DNA of 64,000 bases. It comes from Clavibacter michiganensis (lineage in GTDB: Bacteria; Actinomycetota; Actinomycetes; Actinomycetales; Microbacteriaceae). Each line of letters starts with the position of its first letter. Within the stretch, counting starts at the first letter, position 1. This document shows positions 35,670 to 44,912 of the stretch, in pieces. The position numbers and the translations under genes were made by a program. A model generated the notes under the pieces. The model was not told the DNA's origin. It worked only from the letters and a program-made list of their open reading frames with translations, and searched no databases. The stretch is taken from positions 1,674,001 to 1,738,000 of the forward strand of contig NZ_CP080437.1 in the NCBI RefSeq assembly GCF_021216655.1, written 5' to 3'.

Positions 35670-38600
35670 ATGGAAATCAGCATCGCGTACCCGCCCGAGC
35701 TCCCCGTCAGCCGGATGCGCGACGAGATCGCCGACGCCATCCGCGACAACCAGGTCGTCATCGTCGCGGGCGCGACCGGATCCGGCAAGACCACGCAGCT
35801 GCCGAAGATCTGCCTCGAGCTCGGCCGCGAGAGCATCGGCCACACGCAGCCGCGCCGGCTCGCGGCACGCACCATCTCGGAGCGCATCGCGGAGGAGCTC
35901 GGCGGCGAGGTCGGCCAGCTCGTCGGCTACCAGGTGCGCTTCACCGACAAGGTCTCGGCCGACACCCGCATCAAGCTCATGACCGACGGGATCCTGCTCA
36001 ACGAGCTGCAGCGCGACCGGCTGCTCCGCAAGTACGACACGATCATCATCGACGAGGCCCACGAGCGCAGCCTCAACATCGACTTCCTGCTCGGCTACCT
36101 CAAGCAGCTGCTGCCGCGCCGGCCCGACCTCAAGCTCATCATCACGTCGGCCACCATCGACCCGCAGAGCTTCTCGAAGCACTTCGGCGACGCCCCCATC
36201 GTCGAGGTGTCCGGGCGCACGTACCCCGTGGAGATCCGCTACCGCCCGCTCGTCGCCGAGGCCGCCGTCGCGGGCGAGGACGACGACCTCGCCGACGCGC
36301 CGCTGGAGCGCCCGGCCGACGATCGCGACTTCCTCGAGGGGATCAACGCCGCGCTCGACGAGCTGGCGGCCGAGTCCTCGGGCGACGTGCTCGTGTTCCT
36401 CAGCGGCGAGAACGAGATCCGCGACGCCGAGGACGCGATCCGGAGCCGGAACCTCCCGCACACCGAGGTGCTGCCGCTCTACGGCCGGCTCTCGTCCGCC
36501 GACCAGCACCGCGTCTTCCAGCCGTCGACGCAGGCGGGCGTGCGCCGCCGCATCGTGCTCGCCACCAACGTCGCCGAGACGAGCCTCACGGTGCCCGGCA
36601 TCAAGTACGTGATCGACGCCGGCACCGCCCGCATCTCGCGCTACTCCGTGCGCTCCAAGGTGCAGCGCCTCCCCATCGAGGCGATCTCGCAGGCGTCGGC
36701 GAACCAGCGCTCGGGCCGCTCCGGCCGCACGAGCGACGGCATCGCGATCCGCCTGTACTCCGAGGAGGACTTCGCCCGCCGGCCCGAGTTCACCGAGCCG
36801 GAGATCCTGCGCACGAACCTCGCGGCCGTGATCCTGCAGATGGTGTCGCTCGGCCTCGGCGACATCGCCGCGTTCCCGTTCCTGCAGCCGCCGGACTCGC
36901 GCGGCATCAAGGACGGCGTCGACCTGCTCACGGAGCTGGGCGCGGTCATCCGCTCCCCCGACGGGACGCCCGCGCTCACGAAGGTGGGCCGCGACCTCTC
37001 GCGCCTGCCGATCGACCCGCGGTTCGCGCGCATGGTCGTCGAGTCGCGCAAGCACGGCGTGAGCCGCGAGGTCATGATCATCGTGGCCGGCCTCACCATC
37101 CAGGACGTGCGCGAGCGGCCCCTCGAGAAGCGCCCGCAGGCCGACCAGCAGCACGCGCGGTTCGTGGATCCCGCGAGCGACTTCATCACCCTCCTCAACC
37201 TCTGGAACCACCTGGAGGAGAAGGAGGCCGAGCTCTCCTCGAGCGCGTTCCGCCGCATGTGCAAGGCCGAGTTCCTCAACTACGTGCGCGTGCGCGAGTG
37301 GAAGGACGTCTTCCGGCAGCTGCGGCAGCTCGCGCGCCCGCTCGACCTGCAGATGAACGAGCCCAAGGCCGACCCGGACGGGATCCACAGGTCGCTGCTC
37401 GCGGGCCTCCTCTCCCACATCGGGTTGAAGGACGCGCAGAAGAAGGACTACGTGGGCGCGCGCCAGTCCCGGTTCGTGGTGTTCCCCGGATCCGCGCTCG
37501 CGAAGAAGCAGCCCGACGCGATCATGAGCGCCGAGCTCGTCGAGACCAGCCGCCTGTTCGCGCGCACCAACGCGGCCATCGACCCGGCGTGGGCCGAGCC
37601 CATCGCGGGCGGGCTCGTCAAGCGCACCCACAGCGAGCCGCACTGGGAGAAGAAGCAGGGCGCGACCGTGGCATGGGAGCGCGTGACGCTCTACGGCGTC
37701 CCCATCGTGCTCAAGCGCCGCGTGCAGTTCTCGCGCATCGACCCCGCGTACGCGCGCGAGCTCTTCATCCGGCACGCGCTCGTCGAGGGCGACTGGGAGT
37801 CGCAGCAGGCGTTCGACCGCGCCAACCGGAAGCTCCGCGAGGAGCTCGCCGAGGTGGAGGAGCGCACGCGCCGCCGCGACATCCTCAACGACGACGAGGC
37901 CGTCTTCGAGTTCTACGACAAGCGGATCCCGCGCGACGTCGCCTCCACGCGCGCCTTCGAGGGGTGGTGGAAGAAGCAGCGCCAGGAGACGCCCGAGCTC
38001 CTCACCATGACCGCCGAGGAGCTCCTCGCGGAGGACGCGGTGGACGTCGACGAGGCCGCGTTCCCGCCCACCTGGCAGCAGGGCGACCAGCGCCTCTCGC
38101 TCACCTACCGCTTCGAGCCGGGTGCGCCCGACGACGGCGTGACCGTGCAGGTGCCGCTCGCGCTGCTCGCGCGCCTCAGCCCCGCCGGCTTCGACTGGCA
38201 GGTGCCCGGCATGCGGCGCGATCTCGTCACCGCCATGATCAAGGCCCTCCCGAAGGCGCTGCGCAAGAACGTGGTGCCCGCCGCCGACTGGGCCGACCGG
38301 CTCCTCGAGGGGCTGCCCGAGCCGGATCCGCAGCACCCGGTCGCGTTCACGACCACGATCGCGGGCCTCATCATGCGGAAGGCTCACGTGCGCGTCGCCG
38401 ACGACGACTTCGACCTCGACCGGATCCCCGCCCACCTCCGCATGGCGTTCCGCGTGGTCGACGAGCGCGGCCGCGAGGTCGCCGCCGGCCGCGACCTCAC
38501 CGAGCTGCAGGCGCGCCTGTCCAGCCGCGCCCGCGACAGCGTCGCCCGGGCCACCGCGCGGCCCGTCGAGCGCGTCGCCGGCGCATCAGGCGGCGCGCCC

Positions 38601-39488
38601 CGCGGCATGGAGCGCACGGGCCTCACCACGTGGGACCTCGACGAGCTGCCGCGCTTCGTCGACACCGCGCAGGGCGGCACGGGCGACAGCCGGCACGTCA
38701 TCCGCGCCTACCCGGCGCTCGTCGACGAGGGATCCACCGTCGCGATCCGCCTCATGGCGACCGCAGAGGACCAGGCCCGCGCCATGCCCGGCGGCGTGCG
38801 GCGCCTGCTCGTGCTCGCCATCGCGAACCCCTCGGCATACGTGAAGCAGCACCTCACGAGCCAGGAGAAGCTCATGCTCGCGACGAGCCCGTACCCGAAC
38901 GTGCAGGCCCTCTTCGACGACTGCCTGCTGGCCGCCATCGACCAGGTGCTCGAGCGCGTGGCCCCCGGCGGCGCGATCTACTCCAAGGAGCTCTTCGAGA
39001 CCGCGCGCGACCGCGTCTCCGGCGTCGTCATGGACTCGATGTTCGACACGGTGGCGCTCGTGAACCGGATCCTCACCGGCGCGCGCGACGCCGAGCGCGC
39101 GATCAAGCAGGCCACGAGCATGCAGCTGATCGGCGCGCTCACCGACGCGCGCGAGCAGCTCGACGGCCTCGTGCACCCGGGCTTCGTCTCGGCCACCGGT
39201 CTCGCCCGGCTCCAGCGCCTGCCTGCCTACCTGTCCGGACTCACCCACCGTGTGCAGCGCCTGCCCGACCAGCCCGCGCGCGACCGCGCGTGGATGACCG
39301 AGGTGCTGAAGGCCACCGACCTCTACCGCGAGGCCGGCGGCGTCATCCCGTCCGCGCCGCACGCGCCCGAGTCGCTCGCGCACGCCCGCTGGATGCTCGA
39401 GGAGCTGCGCCTCAGCCTCTTCGCCCAGCACCTGCCGACGGCCGAGCCGGTGTCGCTGCAGCGGATCCGCAAGGTGCTCGCGGGCTGA
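35670..39488 (+). CDS. hrpA: ATP-dependent RNA helicase HrpA
   Basis: This 1272-residue DEAH-box helicase is full length for HrpA (about 1300). Motif I is GATGSGKTTQ (residues about 31-40), motif Ia TQPRRLAARTISERIAEEL, motif II DEAHERS, motif III TSATID, motif V ATNVAETSLTVPGIKYVIDAG, motif VI QRSGRSGRT. The helicase-associated HA2 and OB-fold domains follow, and the C-terminal half is the HrpA-specific DUF3418 region. It acts in the cytoplasm; bacterial HrpA has been linked to mRNA processing and to rescue of stalled ribosomes. It is a single gene. Confidence 0.95.
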   Translation: MEISIAYPPELPVSRMRDEIADAIRDNQVVIVAGATGSGKTTQLPKICLELGRESIGHTQPRRLAARTISERIAEELGGEVGQLVGYQVRFTDKVSADTRIKLMTDGILLNELQRDRLLRKYDTIIIDEAHERSLNIDFLLGYLKQLLPRRPDLKLIITSATIDPQSFSKHFGDAPIVEVSGRTYPVEIRYRPLVAEAAVAGEDDDLADAPLERPADDRDFLEGINAALDELAAESSGDVLVFLSGENEIRDAEDAIRSRNLPHTEVLPLYGRLSSADQHRVFQPSTQAGVRRRIVLATNVAETSLTVPGIKYVIDAGTARISRYSVRSKVQRLPIEAISQASANQRSGRSGRTSDGIAIRLYSEEDFARRPEFTEPEILRTNLAAVILQMVSLGLGDIAAFPFLQPPDSRGIKDGVDLLTELGAVIRSPDGTPALTKVGRDLSRLPIDPRFARMVVESRKHGVSREVMIIVAGLTIQDVRERPLEKRPQADQQHARFVDPASDFITLLNLWNHLEEKEAELSSSAFRRMCKAEFLNYVRVREWKDVFRQLRQLARPLDLQMNEPKADPDGIHRSLLAGLLSHIGLKDAQKKDYVGARQSRFVVFPGSALAKKQPDAIMSAELVETSRLFARTNAAIDPAWAEPIAGGLVKRTHSEPHWEKKQGATVAWERVTLYGVPIVLKRRVQFSRIDPAYARELFIRHALVEGDWESQQAFDRANRKLREELAEVEERTRRRDILNDDEAVFEFYDKRIPRDVASTRAFEGWWKKQRQETPELLTMTAEELLAEDAVDVDEAAFPPTWQQGDQRLSLTYRFEPGAPDDGVTVQVPLALLARLSPAGFDWQVPGMRRDLVTAMIKALPKALRKNVVPAADWADRLLEGLPEPDPQHPVAFTTTIAGLIMRKAHVRVADDDFDLDRIPAHLRMAFRVVDERGREVAAGRDLTELQARLSSRARDSVARATARPVERVAGASGGAPRGMERTGLTTWDLDELPRFVDTAQGGTGDSRHVIRAYPALVDEGSTVAIRLMATAEDQARAMPGGVRRLLVLAIANPSAYVKQHLTSQEKLMLATSPYPNVQALFDDCLLAAIDQVLERVAPGGAIYSKELFETARDRVSGVVMDSMFDTVALVNRILTGARDAERAIKQATSMQLIGALTDAREQLDGLVHPGFVSATGLARLQRLPAYLSGLTHRVQRLPDQPARDRAWMTEVLKATDLYREAGGVIPSAPHAPESLAHARWMLEELRLSLFAQHLPTAEPVSLQRIRKVLAG

Positions 39489-39508
39489 GGCGCGGGCCGC
39501 GCCGCCGG

Positions 39509-39514
39509 TACCGT
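39509..39514 (+). promoter_or_regulatory. -10 element, leaderless start of the P-loop kinase gene
   Basis: TACCGT ends six bases before the ATG at 39521. The same 17-base promoter/start block occurs before the DUF427 gene at 18641. Confidence 0.5.
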
Positions 39515-39520
39515 CGGCGC

Positions 39521-39961
39521 ATGGCGCGGATCCCGGTCACGGGCATGTCCGGCGCCGGGAAGTCGACGCTCCTCGCCGAGCTCGCCCGGCGAGGGCACCG
39601 CACGCTCGACACCGACCTCGACGGCTGGACCCTGCCGGACGGCCGATGGGACGAGCCCCGGATGGCCCGCCTCCTCGACCGCGAGCCGCGCATCATCGTC
39701 TCCGGCACCGTCGAGGACCAGGGCGCGTTCCGCGATCGCTTCGCGCACGTCGTGCTGCTCAGCGCACCCCTCGACGTCCTGCTCGCGCGCGTCGCCGCGC
39801 GCACCGGGAACGACTACGGGAAGGACCCCGCCGAGCGCGAGGAGATCCGCCGGCGCACGCGGGAGGTGGAGCCGCTGCTCCGCCGATCCGCCGACGTCGA
39901 GCTCGACGGCCGGCGCGCGATCGCGGACTTGGCCGACGAGCTGGAGCGGCTGCCGGGCTGA
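39521..39961 (+). CDS. Small P-loop kinase-like ATPase
   Basis: This 146-residue protein has a Walker A loop GMSGAGKST at residues 8-16 and the short layout of a nucleotide or shikimate-type kinase: an acidic strand LDTDLDGWTLPDG at about 29-41, then VSGTVEDQGAFRDRF, a strand VVLLSAP, and an Arg-rich lid (REEIRRRTREVEPLLRR). The family is an AAA_17/AAA_18-like kinase of unknown substrate; members often phosphorylate small molecules or are uncharacterised. The start fits the leaderless pattern. It lies alone 30 bases after hrpA. Confidence 0.8.
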   Translation: MARIPVTGMSGAGKSTLLAELARRGHRTLDTDLDGWTLPDGRWDEPRMARLLDREPRIIVSGTVEDQGAFRDRFAHVVLLSAPLDVLLARVAARTGNDYGKDPAEREEIRRRTREVEPLLRRSADVELDGRRAIADLADELERLPG

Positions 39962-40013
39962 TCCGCGGCGGAGCCCCGGGCCCATGACGCGCGGGTGAGG
40001 GTGTGCAGTTTCA

Positions 40014-40043
40014 TGAGAATGGTTCTCGATAAGCCGCTAGCCT
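40014..40043 (+). promoter_or_regulatory. Fur/Zur-like box over the promoter of the ABC importer
   Basis: GAGAATGGTTCTC at 40015-40027 is an inverted repeat in a 7-1-7 arrangement (TGAGAAT-G-GTTCTCG), matching the form of Fur-family sites and closest to Zur. TAGCCT at 40038-40043 can act as the -10 and the box then covers the -35. It controls the binding-protein gene at 40098. Which metal is sensed cannot be told; the regulator gene is not in the window. Confidence 0.65.
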
Positions 40044-40097
40044 GCATCTCGATCCGTGCCACCGCGCGGATCCCCACGCAGCTGCACGGAGGATCCC

Positions 40098-41636
40098 ATG
40101 ACCACGCTCCCCAGGAGGCATCCCGCGATCGTCGCGGCGCTGCTCGCCCTCGCGATCACGGCCGGAGCGGCCGGTTGCGCGCCGTCCTCCGCGTCGTCCG
40201 CCGACGCCGCCGCGTCCGGCGGCACGCTCCGCGCGGCCTTCCCCGGCGGCGGCGCGGCAGAGACGCTCGACTACCTGGTCGGCCCGACCGCGCTGGACTA
40301 CGTGCGCGCACGGCTGGTCCACGCGCCCTTCTGCGAGATCGACGCGTCGGCGGCGGACGGCGTCGCCTACGGCGCCCTCTCCTCCATCGACGTGAGCCCC
40401 GACCTCTCCTCCTACACGCTGCACGTGCGGCCCGACGTGCCGTTCACCGACGGATCCACGCTCACCGCGGCCGACGTCATCTACTCGCTCCGCGCTCCCG
40501 GGCTGCTGCACGGCCTGCCCTTCACGCAGATCGTCGCGCGCGACCTCGACGTCGACGCCGCCACGGCCGTCGACGACCTCACGGTCACGCTCCCGACGCG
40601 CCATCCGGTCGCCGACGGGCGCCAGCTCATCTGCCAGAGCATGCTCGCCATCAAGGACGGCACCACGGAGTTCACCGAGTCGACGCCGTCCTCGGGGCCG
40701 TTCACCATCAGCGGGTTCGAGCCGGGGCGGAGCACGGTCCTCACCCGGAATGCGACGTTCTACGGGAACGCCCTCGGCACCGGACCGACCCTCGACTCCA
40801 TCGAGCTGCTGTCCATCTCCGACCAGACCGCCCGCGAGGACGCGCTGCGCCAGGGCCAGGTCGACTACGCGAGCGGACTCGCCCCCGCGCAGGCGCAGGA
40901 GCTCACGGGCGCGTCCGGGATCACCGTCTCCACGAGCGAGCTGCCGTACGCCTCCTCGCTGCAGTTCGTGATGAACCCGGCCTTCGCCCCCTTCGCCGAC
41001 GAGCGCGTGCGGGAGGCGTTCAAGCTGGCGATCGACCGCCAGCAGATCGTCGACACCGTCTACTTCGGCCATGCGTTCGCGGGCGACGACGTCCCGGGGC
41101 TCGGCTTCCCGAGCTACGACACGACCCTGCCCGTGCGCGAGCACGACCCGGACAAGGCGAGGGCGCTGCTCGCGGAGGCCGGCCAGAGCGGCATGGCCGT
41201 GACGCTCACGGCGGGCCCCGAGCTGCCCGGCATGGTCGAGACCGCGACGCTGATCGTGCAGGACCTCCGCGCGATCGGCGTCGACGCGACCCTCGCCGAG
41301 CTGCCCGCGGGCCAGCTCTACGCCGACTACGCGGCGTACCAGAAGCTGCCGTTCGCGGCCGGGTACACGCCGCCGGCGCTCTTCGAGCCGAACCACGTGC
41401 CCGGAGCCCTGCCCGAGGCGGACGCCCTCGTCGCCCAGGCGCGCAGCGCGGTCACCCCGGAGGCCCGGCTCGCCGCGTCGCACGAGGCGCAGCAGATCCT
41501 GTGGGCGAAGGGCTACACGATCGCGCCGGTGTTCGTGCCGTCGATCAGCGCGCAGTCCGACGGCGTGAGCGGCGTGCGCGAGCTGCAGTTCCCCGACCTG
41601 TCGCGGGCGACCGTCACCCGGGCCTCCGCAGGGTGA
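40098..41636 (+). CDS. Solute-binding lipoprotein, family 5 (peptide/nickel/metallophore)
   Basis: This 512-residue binding protein has a lipoprotein signal with lipobox AAGC (C27) and then the SBP family 5 pattern: GGTLRAAFPGGG, SSYTLHVRPDVPFTDGSTLTAADV, ERVREAFKLAIDRQQIV and late VFVPSISAQ. Family 5 carries oligopeptides, nickel or metal chelates. It is the first gene of a five-component operon whose promoter holds a Fur/Zur-like box, so a metal or a metal-chelate is a better guess than peptides. The ATG follows GGAGG. The GTG of the next gene overlaps its stop. Confidence 0.88.
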   Translation: MTTLPRRHPAIVAALLALAITAGAAGCAPSSASSADAAASGGTLRAAFPGGGAAETLDYLVGPTALDYVRARLVHAPFCEIDASAADGVAYGALSSIDVSPDLSSYTLHVRPDVPFTDGSTLTAADVIYSLRAPGLLHGLPFTQIVARDLDVDAATAVDDLTVTLPTRHPVADGRQLICQSMLAIKDGTTEFTESTPSSGPFTISGFEPGRSTVLTRNATFYGNALGTGPTLDSIELLSISDQTAREDALRQGQVDYASGLAPAQAQELTGASGITVSTSELPYASSLQFVMNPAFAPFADERVREAFKLAIDRQQIVDTVYFGHAFAGDDVPGLGFPSYDTTLPVREHDPDKARALLAEAGQSGMAVTLTAGPELPGMVETATLIVQDLRAIGVDATLAELPAGQLYADYAAYQKLPFAAGYTPPALFEPNHVPGALPEADALVAQARSAVTPEARLAASHEAQQILWAKGYTIAPVFVPSISAQSDGVSGVRELQFPDLSRATVTRASAG

Positions 41637-42607
41637 GGGCCGGGCCACCGCTCGCGGTCTGGATCGCCGGCCGGTGCGCCGCAGCGCTGCTGACCCTGCT
41701 GGCTCTCTCGGTCGTCGTGTTCCTGAGCGCGGCCGCGCTCCCGGGGGATGCCTCCGGCGCGCTCGCGGGCACCGGCGCGACGGCCGCGGAGCGCGCCGCC
41801 CTGCGGACGGACCTGGGCCTCGACCGCCCGGTGGCGGAGAGGTACCTGACCTGGGCCGCCGGCGCGCTGCACGGCGACCTCGGCCGCTCGCTCGTCTCCG
41901 GCCGCGAGATCGCGCCGGTCCTCGCCGAGCGCCTGGCCGACACGCTGACGATCACGGCCCTCGCGGTCGCGGTGATCGCCGTGGCCGCCACCGGCCTCGG
42001 CCTCGCGTCCGGCATGCGCGAGGGCAGCGCGGCCGACCGACTGGTCACCACCCTGACGGTGGTCATGATGGCGACCCCGGACTTCCTCGTCGCCACCGCG
42101 CTCCTCGTGCTCCTCACCTCGCTCGTGCCGGTGCTCCCGGCCGTCGCGCTCCTGCCGCTGGGCGACGCCGCGTGGCAGCATCCGGAGGTGCTCCTGCTGC
42201 CGGTCGCGACGCTCGCCCTCGCCGGCGCGGGCCCGGCCGCGCGGATGCTGCGCGCGGCCGTCGTCGACGTGATGCGCGCGCCGTTCATCGAGCACGCGCG
42301 GCTGCACGGGATCCGCGGTCCGCGCCTCGCGCTCGTGCACGTGCTGCCGAACGCGGCTGCTCCGGCGCTGCAGTCGCTCGCGCTGGTGGCTGCGGGGCTG
42401 CTCGGCGGTGGGATCGTCGTCGAGACGCTGTTCGGGGTCCCGGGCATCGGCCTGGAGCTCGCGCACGCGGTGTCCGCGCGGGACGTGCCGATGGTGCAGG
42501 CGGTCGCCCTCGTGCTCGGCGGCACGGCCCTCGCGATCCTGCTGGCGGGCGACGTCGGCGCGGCCCTCCTCCGACGCCGCCGGGGCGCGGAGACGGTGCG
42601 CGGATGA
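41633..42607 (+). CDS. ABC transporter permease (DppB/NikB type)
   Basis: This 324-residue permease has an N-terminal helix (VWIAGRCAAALLTLLALSVVVFLSAAALPG) followed by the family-typical LRTDLGLDRPVAERYLTWAAGALHGDLGRSL segment, summarised here by its landmarks, and five more helices. The EAA loop is HARLHGIRGPRLALVHVLPNAAAP at about 222-245, and the C-terminal VVETLFGVPGIG motif is standard for DppB/NikB. It starts at a GTG overlapping the previous stop (GTGA) and overlaps the next gene by ATGA. Confidence 0.92.
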   Translation: MRAGPPLAVWIAGRCAAALLTLLALSVVVFLSAAALPGDASGALAGTGATAAERAALRTDLGLDRPVAERYLTWAAGALHGDLGRSLVSGREIAPVLAERLADTLTITALAVAVIAVAATGLGLASGMREGSAADRLVTTLTVVMMATPDFLVATALLVLLTSLVPVLPAVALLPLGDAAWQHPEVLLLPVATLALAGAGPAARMLRAAVVDVMRAPFIEHARLHGIRGPRLALVHVLPNAAAPALQSLALVAAGLLGGGIVVETLFGVPGIGLELAHAVSARDVPMVQAVALVLGGTALAILLAGDVGAALLRRRRGAETVRG

Positions 42608-43428
42608 GCGACGCGCCCGCCGGATCCCGCGCCAGGGGCGGCGCCCGGACGCTCGCCCTGATCCTCGCCGCGAGCGTCGTCGCCGCCGCCCTCCTCGGGC
42701 CGCTGCTGCCGCTCGGGTCGCCGGACGAGGTCGTCGGCCGGCCGTTCGCAGGGCCGGATGCCGCGCATCCGCTCGGCACGGAGCTGCTCGGGCGCGACCT
42801 GCTCGCGCGCGTCGCGGCGGGCGGGCGGGGACTCGTGCTCGAGGCCGTCGCCGCGACCGTGGCCGCGAGCGTCGCGGGGCTCGCGCTCGGGATCTGGTCG
42901 GGGCTCCGCCCGTCCCGCGTGGCCGACGGGGCCGTGCGCGTCGTCGACGCCGTCGCCGCCCTGCCCGCGCTGCTGGTCCTGCTGGTCCTCGCCGCGGGCG
43001 CTCCGGGTGAGCCCGCGGCGATCGTCGCCGCCATCGCCCTCGTGAGCGCCCCCTTCTCCGTGCGCGTCATCCGGCAGCAGACGCGCATCGTCGCGGCGGC
43101 CGACCACGTCGTCCTCGCCCGAGCGCGGGGCGACGGGATCGGCAGCAGGCTGCGGCACGACATCCTCCCCGGGATCCGGTCGGTGGCCCTGGCGGACGCG
43201 GGCCTCCGCTTCATCGCCGCGCTCCAGCTCGCCGCGGCCGCCGGATTCCTCGGGATCGGCGCGAGCGCGCCCGCGGCGGATTGGGGGCGCATGGTCCGGG
43301 AGGACGTGGTCGGGATCCGCGCGAACGTGCTCGCGACCCTGGTGCCGGCGGGGCTCCTGGTGGTGGTCGCGCTCGGCGTCACGCTGGCGGTGGACGCGTC
43401 CGGCCGGCGGCGCGGGGCGGGCCGGTGA
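42604..43428 (+). CDS. ABC transporter permease (DppC/NikC type)
   Basis: This 274-residue permease carries the DppC/NikC start: HPLGTELLGRDLLARVAAGGR (only GTDxLGRDxxSR is the family core), then five helices and an EAA loop ARARGDGIGSRLRHDILPGI. The late GFLGIGASAPAADWGRMV motif is the usual C-terminal mark. It overlaps both neighbouring genes by four bases and forms the channel with the preceding permease. Confidence 0.92.
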   Translation: MSDAPAGSRARGGARTLALILAASVVAAALLGPLLPLGSPDEVVGRPFAGPDAAHPLGTELLGRDLLARVAAGGRGLVLEAVAATVAASVAGLALGIWSGLRPSRVADGAVRVVDAVAALPALLVLLVLAAGAPGEPAAIVAAIALVSAPFSVRVIRQQTRIVAAADHVVLARARGDGIGSRLRHDILPGIRSVALADAGLRFIAALQLAAAAGFLGIGASAPAADWGRMVREDVVGIRANVLATLVPAGLLVVVALGVTLAVDASGRRRGAGR

Positions 43429-44870
43429 TCCCCGCCGTCGAGGTGAGCGGCCTCACCATCCAGGGCGGGACCGGCGCGAGCGGCGCGAGCGGCACAGGCG
43501 CGGCGCTCCTCCGCGGGATCGACCTCCGCATCGCGCCCGGCGAGGTCGTCGGCCTGTCCGGGCCGTCAGGCAGCGGGAAGTCGACCCTCCTTCACGCGCT
43601 CCTCGGGCACCTCTCCCCCGGGACCTCGATCTCGGCGGGGACCGTCCGCGTCCACGGCGTGGATCCCCTCACCCCGGCCGGCCGCCGCCTCCTCCGCGGA
43701 CGCGTCGTGGGGCACATGCCGCAGGATCCGGCGAGCGCCCTCGACCCCGCGCGCACCGCGCTCCACCACGTCCGCGAGGCGGCCCGCCGGTCCGCCGATC
43801 GCGCGGACCTCGGCCGGCTCGCCCTCGACGCCGCGCGCGACGCGCACCTCGACCCCGCGCTGCTGCGCCGTCGCGGATCCGAGCTCTCGGGCGGCCAGGC
43901 GCAGCGCGTGATCCTCGCGGCGCTCCTCGCCGCCCGGCCCGCGGTGGTCCTCCTCGACGAGCCCACGAGCGCGCTGGACGCCGAGACGACCGGCCTCGTC
44001 GCGCGTCACGTCACCCGCCTCCCGTGGCTCCCGACCGTCGTCATCGCCAGCCACGATCCCCATGTGCTCGCGCGGACCGGCGGACGCGTCATCACCCTGC
44101 GCGACGGCGTGCGGGGATCCGTCTCCCCGCCGGACGCCGCGCCCTCCCCGGACGCCCGCGGGCCGGCGACCGCCGGGGCGCGCACGGCTCCCGCCCTGCC
44201 CACCGCGTCCGCTCCCGCCGTCGACGTGTCCGGCCTCCGCATCCGGTTCGGCGCGCACCGGGTGGTCGAGGAGGCCTCCTTCGCCATCCCGCCCGGGGCG
44301 ATGCTCGCGCTCCGCGGCCGATCCGGATCCGGGAAGACGAGCGTCGGCCGGGCGATCGCCGGCCTCCTCGTGCCGGAGGCGGGCACGCTCGACGTGGCGG
44401 GGGCCCGCGTCCCGTGGGCGGGCGACGACCGCACCCGATCCGAGAAGCCGCTCGTGATCCCGGTCCTCCAGGACTCCCGCGCCGCGCTGCACCCGGGCGA
44501 GACGGTGCGCACGGCCCTCGTCCGCGCGGGCCGCGCAGCTGGCCGCCAGGGCTCCACCTCCGCCGATCCCGCCGAGCTGCTCGCACGCTTCGGGCTGGAC
44601 CCGCGCCTCCTCGAGCGCCGGCCGCACCAGCTGAGCGGCGGTCAACGCCAGCGCGTGGCGATCGCCCGGGCGATGGCCTCCGCACCGACCCTGCTGGTGT
44701 GCGACGAGGTCACCGCGTCCCTCGACGCCACCGCGGAGCGGATGGTGCTCGACGCCCTCGACGAGGCGCGGACGCGCACGGGCGTCGCGATCCTGCTCAT
44801 CACGCACAGCCCGGCAGCGGCCGATCGCGCCCACCGGGTGCTCACGCTGGACGCCGGCCGTCTCGCCTGA
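43425..44870 (+). CDS. ABC transporter ATPase with two fused nucleotide-binding domains
   Basis: This 481-residue protein joins DppD-like and DppF-like ATPases. Domain 1 (about 5-225) has Walker A GPSGSGKST, signature LSGGQAQRV and Walker B VVLLDEPTSALD. Domain 2 (about 265-480) has Walker A GRSGSGKTS, signature LSGGQRQRV and Walker B LLVCDEVTASLD, in which the usual Pro after DE is Val. The H-loop His is in IASHDP and LITHSP. It starts at a GTG overlapping the previous stop, completing the importer operon. The fused form is common in actinobacterial metal/peptide importers. Confidence 0.92.
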   Translation: MIPAVEVSGLTIQGGTGASGASGTGAALLRGIDLRIAPGEVVGLSGPSGSGKSTLLHALLGHLSPGTSISAGTVRVHGVDPLTPAGRRLLRGRVVGHMPQDPASALDPARTALHHVREAARRSADRADLGRLALDAARDAHLDPALLRRRGSELSGGQAQRVILAALLAARPAVVLLDEPTSALDAETTGLVARHVTRLPWLPTVVIASHDPHVLARTGGRVITLRDGVRGSVSPPDAAPSPDARGPATAGARTAPALPTASAPAVDVSGLRIRFGAHRVVEEASFAIPPGAMLALRGRSGSGKTSVGRAIAGLLVPEAGTLDVAGARVPWAGDDRTRSEKPLVIPVLQDSRAALHPGETVRTALVRAGRAAGRQGSTSADPAELLARFGLDPRLLERRPHQLSGGQRQRVAIARAMASAPTLLVCDEVTASLDATAERMVLDALDEARTRTGVAILLITHSPAAADRAHRVLTLDAGRLA

Positions 44871-44912
44871 CGACGTCCTCGGTCGCCGCCCGGCTCCGTG
44901 CCCGTCGCCACG

